64,000 bases of DNA. Source: Atopobium sp. (GTDB lineage Bacteria; Actinomycetota; Coriobacteriia; Coriobacteriales; Atopobiaceae). A program made the translations under genes and the position numbers. Shown here piece after piece: positions 18,304 to 26,826 of this stretch. The notes under the pieces are model-generated. The model saw only the letters and a list, made by a program, of their open reading frames with translations, did not search any database and was not told the DNA's origin. The stretch is taken from positions 62,001 through 126,000 of the forward strand of contig JABZHR010000004.1 in the NCBI GenBank assembly GCA_015258715.1, given 5' to 3'. Every line of letters starts with the position of its first letter. Within the stretch, counting starts at the first letter, position 1.

Positions 18304-19515
18304 ATGGCTCACACGTTTGACGAGAAAACCACAGCTCAGCTCAATCGCGCAAAAGAGCACTTTGAGCAAATGTTCGGAAAAGCTGACCGCTATCTTGCAG
18401 TACATGCGCCTGGTCGCTCCGAGATTGCTGGTAATCACACTGATCACGAGGGTGGTCATGTTATTGCCGGCGCCCTAGATGTTGCTATTGACGCTATTTG
18501 CGCACCTAATAACCTGGGCGTTATTCGTGTTGCCAGCGTTGGATACGATCCTTTTGAGGTAGATTTCACAAATCTGGAACCCTCAGAGGATGAGTTCCTT
18601 ACCACTAAGGCCATTGTTCGCGGCATGGCTGCAAACCTGGTCAAACTTGGCTTTGAGCCAACTAGTTTTGACATGGCAGTAGTAAGCGACGTACCTGGTG
18701 GCGGTGGGCTTTCTTCCTCTGCTGCTTTTGAGGCTGCAGCAGGTCGCGCAATGGAAGCACTCTGGGAAGGCGGCAGTGAGATTTCCGCCGTTAAGCTTGC
18801 TCAGATGAGCCAGAACACAGAAAACGTTTACTTTGGCAAGCCGTGCGGTCTTATGGATCAGCTCGCTGTTTGCCTTGGCGGCCTTGCCTTCATGAACTTT
18901 GAAGATCCTGCAGAGCCCAGGGCAGAAAAGCTGGACCTCAACTTTGAGGATTACGGCTATGCACTCTGCCTTGTTGATGTTGGTTGTGATCACGTTGCCT
19001 TCACCGATGAGTATGCCGCTGTTCCTGTTGAGATGCAGAAAGTTGCCGCGGCCTTTGGCAAGACTCGCCTCTCTGAGGTTCCCGTTGAAGACTTCCAAGC
19101 TCGCGTCAATGAACTGCGAGCAGATCTTGGAGACCGCGCTCTTCTCCGTGCTATTCACTACTGGTACGAGAATGACCTGGTAGATAAGAGGTGGGCAGAT
19201 CTTCAGAACTCTGATATTGAGTCCTTTATTGCACTCACCAACGCTTCCGGCGCAAGTTCCGGTATGTACCTGCAGAACGTTTCTACTTCTGGCTCGTATC
19301 AGCCGGCCATGCTTGCCCTTGGCTTAGCCGAGAGCATCTTGAAAGGTTCTGGCGCCGTTCGCATTCACGGTGGCGGTTTTGGTGGCTCCATCCAGTGCTT
19401 TGTTCCTCTCGCCCTAGTCGAGACCTTTATTGCGCAAATGAATCAGTGGTTTGGCGAAGGTGCCTGCCGCCACTACGCCATCTCTGACCAGGGAGCTTGT
19501 GCACAATGGCTGTAG
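18304..19515 (+). CDS. galK: Galactokinase
   Basis: A 403-residue GHMP kinase phosphorylating alpha-galactose at C1. The sugar-binding signature reads GRSEIAGNHTDHEGGH near residue 39, with Asn where Escherichia coli has Glu, a variant common in anaerobic Gram-positives. The ATP loop is VPGGGGLSSSAAFE near 130, and the C-terminal motif is VRIHGGGFGGS. Length is normal. Its 3' end overlaps galT by 10 bp. No galE is present in the window, so the epimerase must be encoded elsewhere. Confidence 0.95.
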   Translation: MAHTFDEKTTAQLNRAKEHFEQMFGKADRYLAVHAPGRSEIAGNHTDHEGGHVIAGALDVAIDAICAPNNLGVIRVASVGYDPFEVDFTNLEPSEDEFLTTKAIVRGMAANLVKLGFEPTSFDMAVVSDVPGGGGLSSSAAFEAAAGRAMEALWEGGSEISAVKLAQMSQNTENVYFGKPCGLMDQLAVCLGGLAFMNFEDPAEPRAEKLDLNFEDYGYALCLVDVGCDHVAFTDEYAAVPVEMQKVAAAFGKTRLSEVPVEDFQARVNELRADLGDRALLRAIHYWYENDLVDKRWADLQNSDIESFIALTNASGASSGMYLQNVSTSGSYQPAMLALGLAESILKGSGAVRIHGGGFGGSIQCFVPLALVETFIAQMNQWFGEGACRHYAISDQGACAQWL

Positions 19516-21125
19516 CAGACAATGAAAGCGCGCTTTGCATTCAGCAGCTTGTCGCGTATGCATGCGAGCGCGGACTTATTCAAACTGAGGATCTGACCTG
19601 GTGCTATAACGCGCTGTTGGACATGCTTTCGTACGAGGGACCCGCTCCTGTTAAGCCTTGGGAGAAGATTGACCTGGAGTCGTTTGATCTTGACCGGACA
19701 CTTGCCGAGCTTGTCCGTCTGGCTGTTGCTCATGGTCTGGCCGAGAACACCCAGAGCGGCGAAGACTCTTTTGCCATGCGCGTCATGGGCCTTCTGCTGC
19801 CAAAGCCTTCCGAGGTGGCGCGCCATTTCAATGAGCTGTACGTTGCCGAGGGACCTCGCGCCGCAACCGACTGGTTCTACACGCTCTGCTGCGACGCAGG
19901 CTATGTCAGAAGAAGCGCCATTGCCAGGAATATCACGTGGACTACCCCAACTACCTGGGGAGACTTAGAGATTACTATCAATCTCTCCAAGCCAGAAAAA
20001 GACCCTCGCGAGATTGCCGCAGCTAAAACAGCTCAAAACACTTCTGGCGAGAAGTACCCCGCATGCCAGCTCTGCCTTGATAATGAGGGCTATTCTGGAC
20101 GCGGCGCTTCATCTGGTGCAGGTGCTCATCCTGCCAGGCAGAATCTGCGCATCATCCCCATTGAGCTCAACCAGCATCGTTGGGGATTCCAGTACAGTCC
20201 ATACGCGTACTTCAACGAGCACTGCATTGCCATGAACTCGGATCACGTTCCTATGCACATTGATCACGAGGCGCTGGTCAACCTCTTTGACTTTGTGGAC
20301 AAGTTCCCCCACTACTTCATTGGCTCAAATGCCGATTTACCTATTGTGGGTGGATCGATCCTCTCGCACGATCACTACCAGGGCGGACGTTACGAGTTCC
20401 CTATGATGCGTGCAGAGGTGGCAGAAGAGTTTGAACTCAGGCAGTTCCCCGAGGTAGCGGGCGCAATTCTTAAGTGGCCACTCTCTGTCCTCCGCCTCTC
20501 CTCCACCAGTCGAGAAGAAGCACTCAAGGCTGCGGAGTTTATCATCACTGCATGGCGCGGCTATACCGACGAATCCGTCTCTGTTTACGCGCAAACTGAT
20601 GACGAGCTCCACAACACGGTTACTCCTGTTGTTCGCAAGCTTGAGAGCGGCAGCTACGAGGTCTTTCTTGCGCTGCGCTGCAATGTTACCAGCGAAAAGC
20701 ATCCGCTTGGCATCTTCCATCCACATGCCGAGTATCACCACATCAAGAAAGAGAATATCGGCCTCATCGAGGTTATGGGCCTTGCTGTACTTCCTCCTCG
20801 CCTTGTGCCAGAGCTTAACAAGGTGCAGTCTGTTATGGAGCAGTGCCTGGCAAATGGCAAGAAAGCTAACGCAGTCTACGGACAGCTGACTACGGACTCC
20901 ACCACCATCTCCCACGCTGATTGGGCTCGCCAGATCTACGCCAAGCTGCTTGAACAGGGCGACGGATCCAGCAAGGGCAACGCTTCCCTCTCGTCCGAGC
21001 AGCTCAAGAAGTACATCTACGACGAGGTTGGTATTGTCTTCTCGCACGTCCTTGAAGACGCCGGCGTATTCAAGTGGGACGAAGAAGGACGAGTCGCGCA
21101 ACATCGCTTCCTCGAGTCTCTGTAG
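19506..21125 (+). CDS. galT: Galactose-1-phosphate (UTP-hexose-1-phosphate) uridylyltransferase, class II
   Basis: A 539-residue class II GalT, the Firmicutes/actinobacterial type, longer than the enterobacterial enzyme. It exchanges UDP between glucose-1-P and galactose-1-P in the Leloir pathway. Hallmarks are CQLCLDNEGYSGR near residue 185, HRWGFQYSPYAYFNEHCI near 225 and ADLPIVGGSILSHDHYQGG near 278. ATG 19506 overlaps galK and is preceded by GGGAG at a slightly long spacing. A terminator follows at 21224-21257. Confidence 0.94.
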   Translation: MAVADNESALCIQQLVAYACERGLIQTEDLTWCYNALLDMLSYEGPAPVKPWEKIDLESFDLDRTLAELVRLAVAHGLAENTQSGEDSFAMRVMGLLLPKPSEVARHFNELYVAEGPRAATDWFYTLCCDAGYVRRSAIARNITWTTPTTWGDLEITINLSKPEKDPREIAAAKTAQNTSGEKYPACQLCLDNEGYSGRGASSGAGAHPARQNLRIIPIELNQHRWGFQYSPYAYFNEHCIAMNSDHVPMHIDHEALVNLFDFVDKFPHYFIGSNADLPIVGGSILSHDHYQGGRYEFPMMRAEVAEEFELRQFPEVAGAILKWPLSVLRLSSTSREEALKAAEFIITAWRGYTDESVSVYAQTDDELHNTVTPVVRKLESGSYEVFLALRCNVTSEKHPLGIFHPHAEYHHIKKENIGLIEVMGLAVLPPRLVPELNKVQSVMEQCLANGKKANAVYGQLTTDSTTISHADWARQIYAKLLEQGDGSSKGNASLSSEQLKKYIYDEVGIVFSHVLEDAGVFKWDEEGRVAQHRFLESL

Positions 21126-21223
21126 TCGCTGCTATCCAAAGGTTCACACGCAGCTCACAGCGAACCATGAACTTCAGCTTACCGCAAGCTACAGCGTATT
21201 TCGAATCGCATAAATCACCCAGC

Positions 21224-21257
21224 AAGAGGGCCGAGAAGATCGGCTCTCTTGTTTTTT
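21224..21257 (+). terminator. Rho-independent terminator of the gal operon
   Basis: An 11-bp stem (left arm AAGAGGGCCGA, one G-T wobble) with loop GAAGA is followed by GTTTTTT. It lies about 100 bp past the galT stop. Confidence 0.85.
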
Positions 21258-21351
21258 ACCGCCAAACCAGCAGCCTGCGACAGTTAAAAAACGTATAAGC
21301 ACCGTAGAGACGGAAATTCTGTTGGATGTGGAATCTGGTTAACTCTTCTAG

Positions 21352-21581
21352 CACACCTATGTCGGATAATCTGTCGGAAATAGCTCCGTTCAATGCTCTG
21401 ACCACACCTATAACTGATAATCTGCATGTATCGAGAAACCCGAGCACACCAAAGTCAAATAATCTGTCGATAGTTAACATATTTTCTGACATAGGTGTGT
21501 TATTTCTCTCAAAATCTGCAGAATATCAGCCTTAGGTGTGCTTTTCTCGCCGATTTTTGCAGATTATCTGTCATAGGTGTG
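21352..21581. repeat. Six-copy array of a CACACCTA...GATAATCTG repeat, three forward and three inverted
   Basis: Forward copies begin at 21352, 21403 and 21445. Inverted copies begin, read on the minus strand, at 21581, 21540 and 21499. Each has CACACC, usually followed by TA, a variable 4-5 nt, and GATAATCTG or a close variant. Start-to-start spacings are 51 and 42 bp forward, 41 and 41 bp inverted. The sequences between copies are unrelated. The third forward and first inverted copies can form one long hairpin. The same repeat occurs near 51.0 kb. Confidence 0.8.
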
Positions 21582-21693
21582 GTGCGAAAATCGTAAAAAG
21601 ACATATGTCCGAAGAGATACCTCAGTTTACCAGCTGCTTTACAATTTTCCCGTAAAGCCACTTTTCCTTAACGTGCATGCCTCGTTTTTCGCC

Positions 21694-21726
21694 AAAAAAA
21701 GAGGCGTCTACGTAAGTAGACGCCTC
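21694..21726 (-). terminator. Rho-independent terminator of the mgl operon
   Basis: On the minus strand a perfect 11-bp stem (GAGGCGTCTAC) with a 4-nt loop is followed by seven Ts, 22 bp after the mglC stop. Confidence 0.9.
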
Positions 21727-21748
21727 GAAACTTGTACGTAGTAGTGTG

Positions 21749-23404
21749 CTACTTCTTCTGGACGTACTTCAAGCAGTCAAGGGTGACAGCGGTCAGAATA
21801 ATGACGCCCGAGAAGACAAACTGCAGGTTGGTGTCGATGCCAAGAATGGTCAGTGCGTAAGTCAGTGCAGTGAAGATAAGAACACCCACGGTAACACCGG
21901 AGATCTTACCAATACCACCGGTGAACGAGACGCCACCAACAACGCAGGCTGCGATTGCATCCATGTCCCAACCCTGGCCGTAAGCTGCGGAACCAGAGCC
22001 GACCATACGCATGCACTCGAGCCATGAACCAAATCCATAGAGGATACCAGCCATAACAAAAGCGCCAACCATAACCCTAAAGACAGAGATACCTGAAACA
22101 GCTGCTGCCTCGGGGTTTCCACCTACTGCGTAGAGGTTCTTACCAAAGGTGGTCTTGTTCCAGATGAACCAAACAATAGCAATAGCTGCGATTGCCCACA
22201 AAATAATTGATGGGAATTTACCAATTCGTGGAATGACCATGTCTGGAATAGATGGCTCGATAGCACCAAAAGAAACACCCTTTGTTGCATAAGTAACAAT
22301 ACCAAAGATAATCAGCATGTTAGCCATGGTCGAGATGAATGGGTGCATCTTAAACTTAGCAGTAAAGAAGCCAGCGATACTGGTAAAGCAGGTACAGAGA
22401 ACAATACAGGTAACCAGAGCCATGATGATTCTGACAGGAATTGGAATACCAGTAAGGTCAAACGTGATACCAAAGACCTGACCAGTATTGATGCCCTGGT
22501 GCATGATGATGGTTGAAGCGGTCATGCCCATACCAACCATACGACCAATGGAAAGGTCAGTACCAGTAAGCAGAATCAATCCAGCTACACCAAGAGCCAA
22601 GAACATTCGAGGCGATGCCTGCTGAAGAATGTTGATGACGTTGGAGTATGTCAAAAGCTGAGTGCCCTTGACTGCTGGGGTAATGATACAGAGGGCAATA
22701 AATACCAGGAGAATAACAATGTACAGACCGTTCTGAAGCAAGAATGAACGGGTGTTGAAGGTGTACTTGTAGTTCTCCCACTTCTGAGCCTGAGACTCCA
22801 GTGGAGTGAACTTAGACATCCTGAGAAGGTCGATGAGGTGATACTCATGACTAAACGCATTGTGAGCGCGATCTTTGATGCGCTGAAGATCCTTCTGATA
22901 GTTGACCTTAGCATCAAACTGGCGGTTCTTATAGACGTACTTCTCGTCCTTGATTTCCTGAGCATCAGAAGTCTTGCTGACAGCCTCTTCGTGCTCCTTC
23001 TTGAGGCGCTCAAGAGCAGCAGCGTAATTCTGCTTAGCCTGCTCCTTCTCTACGGCACAGCTTGCCTTAACTGGCTCAAGATACTCGCTCTTGTAGTGCT
23101 CCTTGAGATACGCTTCAGCCTCTGCAATAAGCTTGGAGACCTGAGCGCTGTTCTCGGACTCAACCTTCTTTGCAAGCTCCAGCTCAGCCTTGTAGCCCTC
23201 AATAAGCGTGTTGCGCTCTTCAGCCGAGATAGACTTATCGCGCTTTGTTGACTCAATAGCGCTCAGTGTTGAAATTACTTTGTTGGTACCATTTGCGCGA
23301 AGCTCATCAATTTGAGCCTGAATGGAACCAATCTTCTGATCAATAGGCTTTAGCAGCTCTTTTTCCTGCTCGGCCGTCAGAACAGATCCACCTGTTTTTG
23401 GCAT
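21749..23404 (-). CDS. mglC: MglC-type galactose/methyl-galactoside permease with long cytoplasmic N-terminal extension
   Basis: A protein of about 551 residues. The C-terminal part, from about residue 225, is a typical MglC/RbsC-family permease with 8-10 helices (GVAGLILLTGTDLSIGRMVG, then AVGGNPEAAAVSGI). The first 210 or so residues are charged, Lys/Glu/Ala-rich and mostly helical, with no counterpart in the usual permease of about 336 residues. This looks like a coiled-coil cytoplasmic region. Two ATGs are possible, 23413 and 23404; GAGG lies 9 nt before the second, while AGGAG is 3 nt before the first. It is last in mglB-mglA-mglC. Confidence 0.88.
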   Translation of the reverse strand: MPKTGGSVLTAEQEKELLKPIDQKIGSIQAQIDELRANGTNKVISTLSAIESTKRDKSISAEERNTLIEGYKAELELAKKVESENSAQVSKLIAEAEAYLKEHYKSEYLEPVKASCAVEKEQAKQNYAAALERLKKEHEEAVSKTSDAQEIKDEKYVYKNRQFDAKVNYQKDLQRIKDRAHNAFSHEYHLIDLLRMSKFTPLESQAQKWENYKYTFNTRSFLLQNGLYIVILLVFIALCIITPAVKGTQLLTYSNVINILQQASPRMFLALGVAGLILLTGTDLSIGRMVGMGMTASTIIMHQGINTGQVFGITFDLTGIPIPVRIIMALVTCIVLCTCFTSIAGFFTAKFKMHPFISTMANMLIIFGIVTYATKGVSFGAIEPSIPDMVIPRIGKFPSIILWAIAAIAIVWFIWNKTTFGKNLYAVGGNPEAAAVSGISVFRVMVGAFVMAGILYGFGSWLECMRMVGSGSAAYGQGWDMDAIAACVVGGVSFTGGIGKISGVTVGVLIFTALTYALTILGIDTNLQFVFSGVIILTAVTLDCLKYVQKK

Positions 23405-23419
23405 TTGTATCATCCTCTC

Positions 23420-24928
23420 CTACAGGTACTTTGCGCTGAGGCGCAGGAGTTCTTCTTGATTTGTCTCGTTGGTATTTACGATGCCCGAGAGTCTGCCGTT
23501 GGACATAACGCCAATACGGTTAGTAATTCCCAAAATCTCTGGCATCTCCGAAGAGACTACGATAATAGTGGTACCGCTCTTAGCCATATCAATAATGAGC
23601 TGGTAGATCTCATATTTAGCACCAACATCAATACCACGAGTAGGCTCGTCCATCAGGAAAACCTGAGGATAGCGCTCGAGCCACTTACCAAAAATGACCT
23701 TCTGCTGATTGCCACCAGAAAGACTTGAAATCAAGTCTGATGGACCTTGAGCCTTGGTATTCATAACCTTGAGCTCGTTGACGGTAGCCTTAGTCATCTT
23801 AGGATCAGAAAGGATTGGACCAGACTTGTACTGGTTCAAGTTTGCAATGGTTGTGTTAAACGTCAGGTCGCCCTTAAGGAATAGGCCGTTTGCTTTACGC
23901 TCCTCGGTAATCATGGCAAAGCCGTGATCCATTGCCTCTGCGGCTGTCGAGAAGTTCATAAGGTGCCCGTTGACGTAGACACGACCTGCAGCTCTGGTTC
24001 TTACACCAAAGATTGTCTCAAGAAGCTCTGTTCTACCGGCGCCGACAAGACCATACAGACCAAAGATCTCGCCCTTCCTTACGTCAAAAGTGACGTCCTG
24101 AAGGTATGGCTCGTATTTAGTTGAAAGATGCTGAATAGAAAGATACGTCTTACCAGGTGTGTTAGTAACATCTGGGAAGCGATTCTCAAGTGAGCGGCCG
24201 ACCATTGCAGAGATAAGTTCGTTCATGTTGGTCTCATCAGAGCGCTTGGTCATAACAAGCTTACCGTCACGAAGAACTGAAATGTCGTCGCAAATCTCAA
24301 AGATCTCATCCATCTTGTGAGAGATGTAGACCAGTGAAATTCCCTGCTCTTTGAGCATACGAATCATCTCAAAGAGTTTCTCGACCTCTTGAGTCATAAG
24401 CGAAGAAGTAGGCTCATCAAGAACAATAATCTTAGCGTTGTAAGAAATTGCCTTTGCAATCTCGCACATCTGACGCTGAGATACTGACATGTTCTTCATA
24501 GGCTGTGTCAGATCTACAGTCATACCAAGACGCCTGAAGAGCTCATTAGCTTCTTTTTTCATGCGTCCCTCGTCGACAACACCCATTGCATTAACAGGAT
24601 AGCGACCAAGGAACAAGTTATCTACAACATTTCTATCGAGGCACTGGTTAAGCTCCTGGTGAACCATTGCGACACCATTCTCAAGTGCGTCTTTTGGTCC
24701 GGAGAAATTAACCTCTTTGCCGTCAAGAAATATCTTGCCTTCATCTTTTTGATACGTACCAAACAGGCACTTCATCATGGTAGATTTGCCTGCGCCGTTC
24801 TCTCCCATAAGACCCATAACGGTTCCACGGCGTACGTTCATTGAAATATGATCCAGAACACGGTTACGTCCAAAGGACTTGCTCATTCCATCAATAGTTA
24901 GAACAATATCGTTTTCTGTATCTGCCAT
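23420..24928 (-). CDS. mglA: MglA-type sugar ABC transporter ATPase (duplicated)
   Basis: A 502-residue protein with two fused nucleotide-binding domains, as in MglA/RbsA. The first has GENGAGKST near residue 43, signature MSVSQRQMCEIAKA and IIVLDEPTSSL. The second has a degenerate P-loop GLVGAGRTEL near 292, then LSGGNQQKVIFGKWL and FLMDEPTRGIDVG. A degenerate second site is normal for this family. It energises galactose/methyl-galactoside uptake with MglB and MglC. AAGGGG lies 7 nt before the ATG. Confidence 0.94.
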   Translation of the reverse strand: MADTENDIVLTIDGMSKSFGRNRVLDHISMNVRRGTVMGLMGENGAGKSTMMKCLFGTYQKDEGKIFLDGKEVNFSGPKDALENGVAMVHQELNQCLDRNVVDNLFLGRYPVNAMGVVDEGRMKKEANELFRRLGMTVDLTQPMKNMSVSQRQMCEIAKAISYNAKIIVLDEPTSSLMTQEVEKLFEMIRMLKEQGISLVYISHKMDEIFEICDDISVLRDGKLVMTKRSDETNMNELISAMVGRSLENRFPDVTNTPGKTYLSIQHLSTKYEPYLQDVTFDVRKGEIFGLYGLVGAGRTELLETIFGVRTRAAGRVYVNGHLMNFSTAAEAMDHGFAMITEERKANGLFLKGDLTFNTTIANLNQYKSGPILSDPKMTKATVNELKVMNTKAQGPSDLISSLSGGNQQKVIFGKWLERYPQVFLMDEPTRGIDVGAKYEIYQLIIDMAKSGTTIIVVSSEMPEILGITNRIGVMSNGRLSGIVNTNETNQEELLRLSAKYL

Positions 24929-24975
24929 GTAATCACCCCTTATCTCGCTAAGTTATTGCGCTTATTCGCGAGAAC

Positions 24976-25006
24976 ACCGGAGGAGAGCAGGTGTCTCCCC
25001 TCCGGT
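24976..25006 (-). promoter_or_regulatory. Strong hairpin between mglB and mglA
   Basis: A 12-bp GC-rich stem (arm ACCGGAGGGGAG on the minus strand, one G-T wobble) with a 7-nt loop and no T run. It lies 27 bp past the mglB stop. Such hairpins between a binding-protein gene and its transporter genes often protect the upstream mRNA, raising binding-protein yield. That role here is inferred. Confidence 0.6.
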
Positions 25007-25032
25007 ATTGTTTCGTGCTATCGACTACTTAA

Positions 25033-26316
25033 TTACTTAAGCAGCTGGGTATAGGAAGAACCGTTGTCGGTCTTAACCATGTTGAATGCAAATGCATCGT
25101 ACTCGTCAGGGTTGCCAAGACGGTTGGTAATGTTGGACTCAGTCTGGCCATCGCCTGCGATGTACTCAACGTTGAGGTTGAGCAGTGGAGCATACTTCTT
25201 GAGCAGTGGAACATAGGTTGAACCAAGGAAGTTGTCGCCAGAGTTGTAGGTATTGAGCCAAACCTTCTTCTCTGGGTGCTTGTCTGCGCTCAGCTGAGCA
25301 GAAGCATCCTTGTAAGGAGTGGTTGCGTCAAGGTTGTCCTTGTAGTTCTCAGCGGTAACTGCAAGGTTGAGAGCGTAGTAAGAACGCTGATCTGCAACAT
25401 ACTTGTAGTCCTTGGAGTCAATCTTGTCGCCAGCCTCGTCTGCAGTCTCAATGCCGGTGTTGATGTCAACACCATCAAGAGCGTTGCGGAGCAGACGGAG
25501 TGTCAGGTAAGCCTGGACATCTGGGTGCTGGGAAATGGTGCCTGCATAGCCGTCAGCAATAGCTGCAACTGCGTCAGAGTTAGCGTCGTAACCAAAGGTT
25601 GGGACCTTCTGAGCCTTTGACCATGCGTTGAAGATGGACATGCCCATACCGTCGTTGTTGGAAACAACAACATCAATCTGATCGCCGAAGGAAGAAGACC
25701 AAGCAGCAATTGCGTTACCAGCGGTTGCAGCATCCCATGTTGCGCCAGCGGTGTTCTTCATCTCCTGAGAAGCAAGCTCACGGATGGTGTAGGACTTGCC
25801 GCCAACCTCAAGCTTACCGTCCTGAACAACAGAAGCGGAGCCGTCAGTGTTGGTGCCTACTGGATCAGAAATAATCTTGCCGTCCTTCTCGATGCCAGTA
25901 CCAAGTGCCTTACGGACACCACGAGTACGAGCGATAGAGTCGTTGTGACCGATGTCACCAATTGCAAGAACGTAACCAATGATGCCATCCTTGTTACGAT
26001 CAAGCTCAGCTGCGTGAGCCTTGATGTAATCAAGAACCATCTGGCCCTGGAGCTCTGCGCCCTGAACTGCATCAAAGCCAACGTAATAGGTGTCCTTGTT
26101 GAAGTTAAGGGTGTTGGTATCAAGCTCACCGGTTGAGCTGTTAGAAGGCTGACGGTTGAAGAAGACAACAGGCTTATCCTTGTTCTCTACCTTTGCACCT
26201 TTAGCGCCTTCCTCTTTTTTCTCGCTAGGAGCGCAAGCTGCAAGAACGCTAGATCCACCAACGCTAAGAACGCCTAGACCACAGAACTTTAGAAAACTGC
26301 GACGAGACACATCCAT
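25033..26316 (-). CDS. mglB: Galactose-binding lipoprotein, MglB-type
   Basis: A 427-residue periplasmic-binding-protein family 4 protein, longer than E. coli MglB (about 332). The N-terminus has twin arginines and a hydrophobic stretch (SRRSFLKFCGLGVLSVGG) ending in a lipobox, VLAAC. It is therefore probably exported by the Tat route and lipid-anchored, as suits a bacterium without an outer membrane. The ligand domain includes VVVSNNDGMGMSIFNAW and PTFGYDANSDA, like the sugar and calcium regions of MglB. ATG 26316 is chosen because AAAGG lies 8 nt upstream. It is first in the mgl operon. Confidence 0.88.
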   Translation of the reverse strand: MDVSRRSFLKFCGLGVLSVGGSSVLAACAPSEKKEEGAKGAKVENKDKPVVFFNRQPSNSSTGELDTNTLNFNKDTYYVGFDAVQGAELQGQMVLDYIKAHAAELDRNKDGIIGYVLAIGDIGHNDSIARTRGVRKALGTGIEKDGKIISDPVGTNTDGSASVVQDGKLEVGGKSYTIRELASQEMKNTAGATWDAATAGNAIAAWSSSFGDQIDVVVSNNDGMGMSIFNAWSKAQKVPTFGYDANSDAVAAIADGYAGTISQHPDVQAYLTLRLLRNALDGVDINTGIETADEAGDKIDSKDYKYVADQRSYYALNLAVTAENYKDNLDATTPYKDASAQLSADKHPEKKVWLNTYNSGDNFLGSTYVPLLKKYAPLLNLNVEYIAGDGQTESNITNRLGNPDEYDAFAFNMVKTDNGSSYTQLLK

Positions 26317-26336
26317 AGTAGTGACCTTTCTCATTT

Positions 26337-26355
26337 GTTATGCCTTTTGCATAAC
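26337..26355 (-). promoter_or_regulatory. Small hairpin in the mglB 5' leader
   Basis: A 7-bp perfect stem (GTTATGC) with a 5-nt loop lies between the operator and the mglB ribosome-binding site. It may stabilise the leader or affect initiation. Confidence 0.4.
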
Positions 26356-26365
26356 ACTGACCTTA

Positions 26366-26380
26366 ATGAGTACGTTAACA
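26366..26380. promoter_or_regulatory. Operator copy 3 (before mglBAC)
   Basis: Plus-strand ATGAGTACGTTAACA, identical to the copy before galM and one base from that before the lacI-type gene. It lies 50 bp upstream of the mglB ATG. It ties galactose uptake to the same regulator as galactose breakdown. Confidence 0.68.
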
Positions 26381-26595
26381 AATCTCATCACAGCTCTTTG
26401 TGAGATGTCGCTCAACGGTTGTAGAAATACCGTAAGCGTTATGTTTTGTACCTTTTACGGTATCAATTTTGAAGTTTTTGAGGATAAATAAAGAAAAAGC
26501 GGTCAAATGGCCAAATTAACGAGAAATTCATCGACTCTGAATCTGTGAATAAAAATCTGCTGCTAATACGAGAAAAGCAGGACAGCACTTCACAC

Positions 26596-26622
26596 AAAAA
26601 AGACCAGGCATTGCCTGGTCTT
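26596..26622 (-). terminator. Rho-independent terminator after tRNA-Asn
   Basis: On the minus strand a stem of about 11 bp (AAGACCAGGCA) with a very short loop continues into a T run, 8 bp past the tRNA end. Confidence 0.85.
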
Positions 26623-26630
26623 GAAAATTC

Positions 26631-26705
26631 TGGCTCCCCGAGCAGGATTTGAACCTGCGACACGCTGATTAACAGTCAGCTGCGCTACCGCTGCGCCATC
26701 GGGGA
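26631..26705 (-). tRNA. tRNA-Asn (anticodon GTT)
   Basis: A 75-nt cloverleaf on the minus strand. The acceptor stem is TCCCCGA / TCGGGGA, the D arm is GCGC/GCGC, and the anticodon stem is GCTGA/TCAGC with loop CTGTTAA (anticodon GTT). The T arm is GCAGG-TTCAAAT-CCTGC. CCA is encoded at the 3' end. It has its own good promoter and terminator, so it is a single-gene unit. Confidence 0.96.
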
Positions 26706-26731
26706 ATATGTGTGCTTCTCAGCGGTGTTTA

Positions 26732-26760
26732 AGTATAGAGAGACATTCCAAACCATGCAA
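26732..26760 (-). promoter_or_regulatory. Promoter of tRNA-Asn
   Basis: The minus strand reads TTGCAT, a 17-bp spacer, then TATACT, ending 27 bp before the mature tRNA 5' end. This is a near-consensus sigma-70-type promoter at a suitable distance. Confidence 0.75.
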
Positions 26761-26826
26761 GCATTTTTTAGAAAAAATTTAGTCAAATTCTTCTTGCACA
26801 ATCTCTTGCATACCTAAACCAAGAAG

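Larger units (their letters stand above)
21126..21748. other. Gene-free 623-bp stretch between galT and mglC
   Basis: No plausible protein gene was found here. It holds the galT terminator (21224-21257), a six-copy repeat array (21352-21581) and the mgl operon terminator (21694-21726). The convergent genes on both sides leave no need for promoters. Confidence 0.7.

Noticed and set aside
21352..21581. CRISPR array
   Set aside because: The repeats are degenerate, change orientation midway, have spacers of only about 18 nt, and no cas gene is nearby.
26463..26663. Small minus-strand protein overlapping tRNA-Asn
   Set aside because: Its start lies in the tRNA and it spans the terminator, a common artefact.
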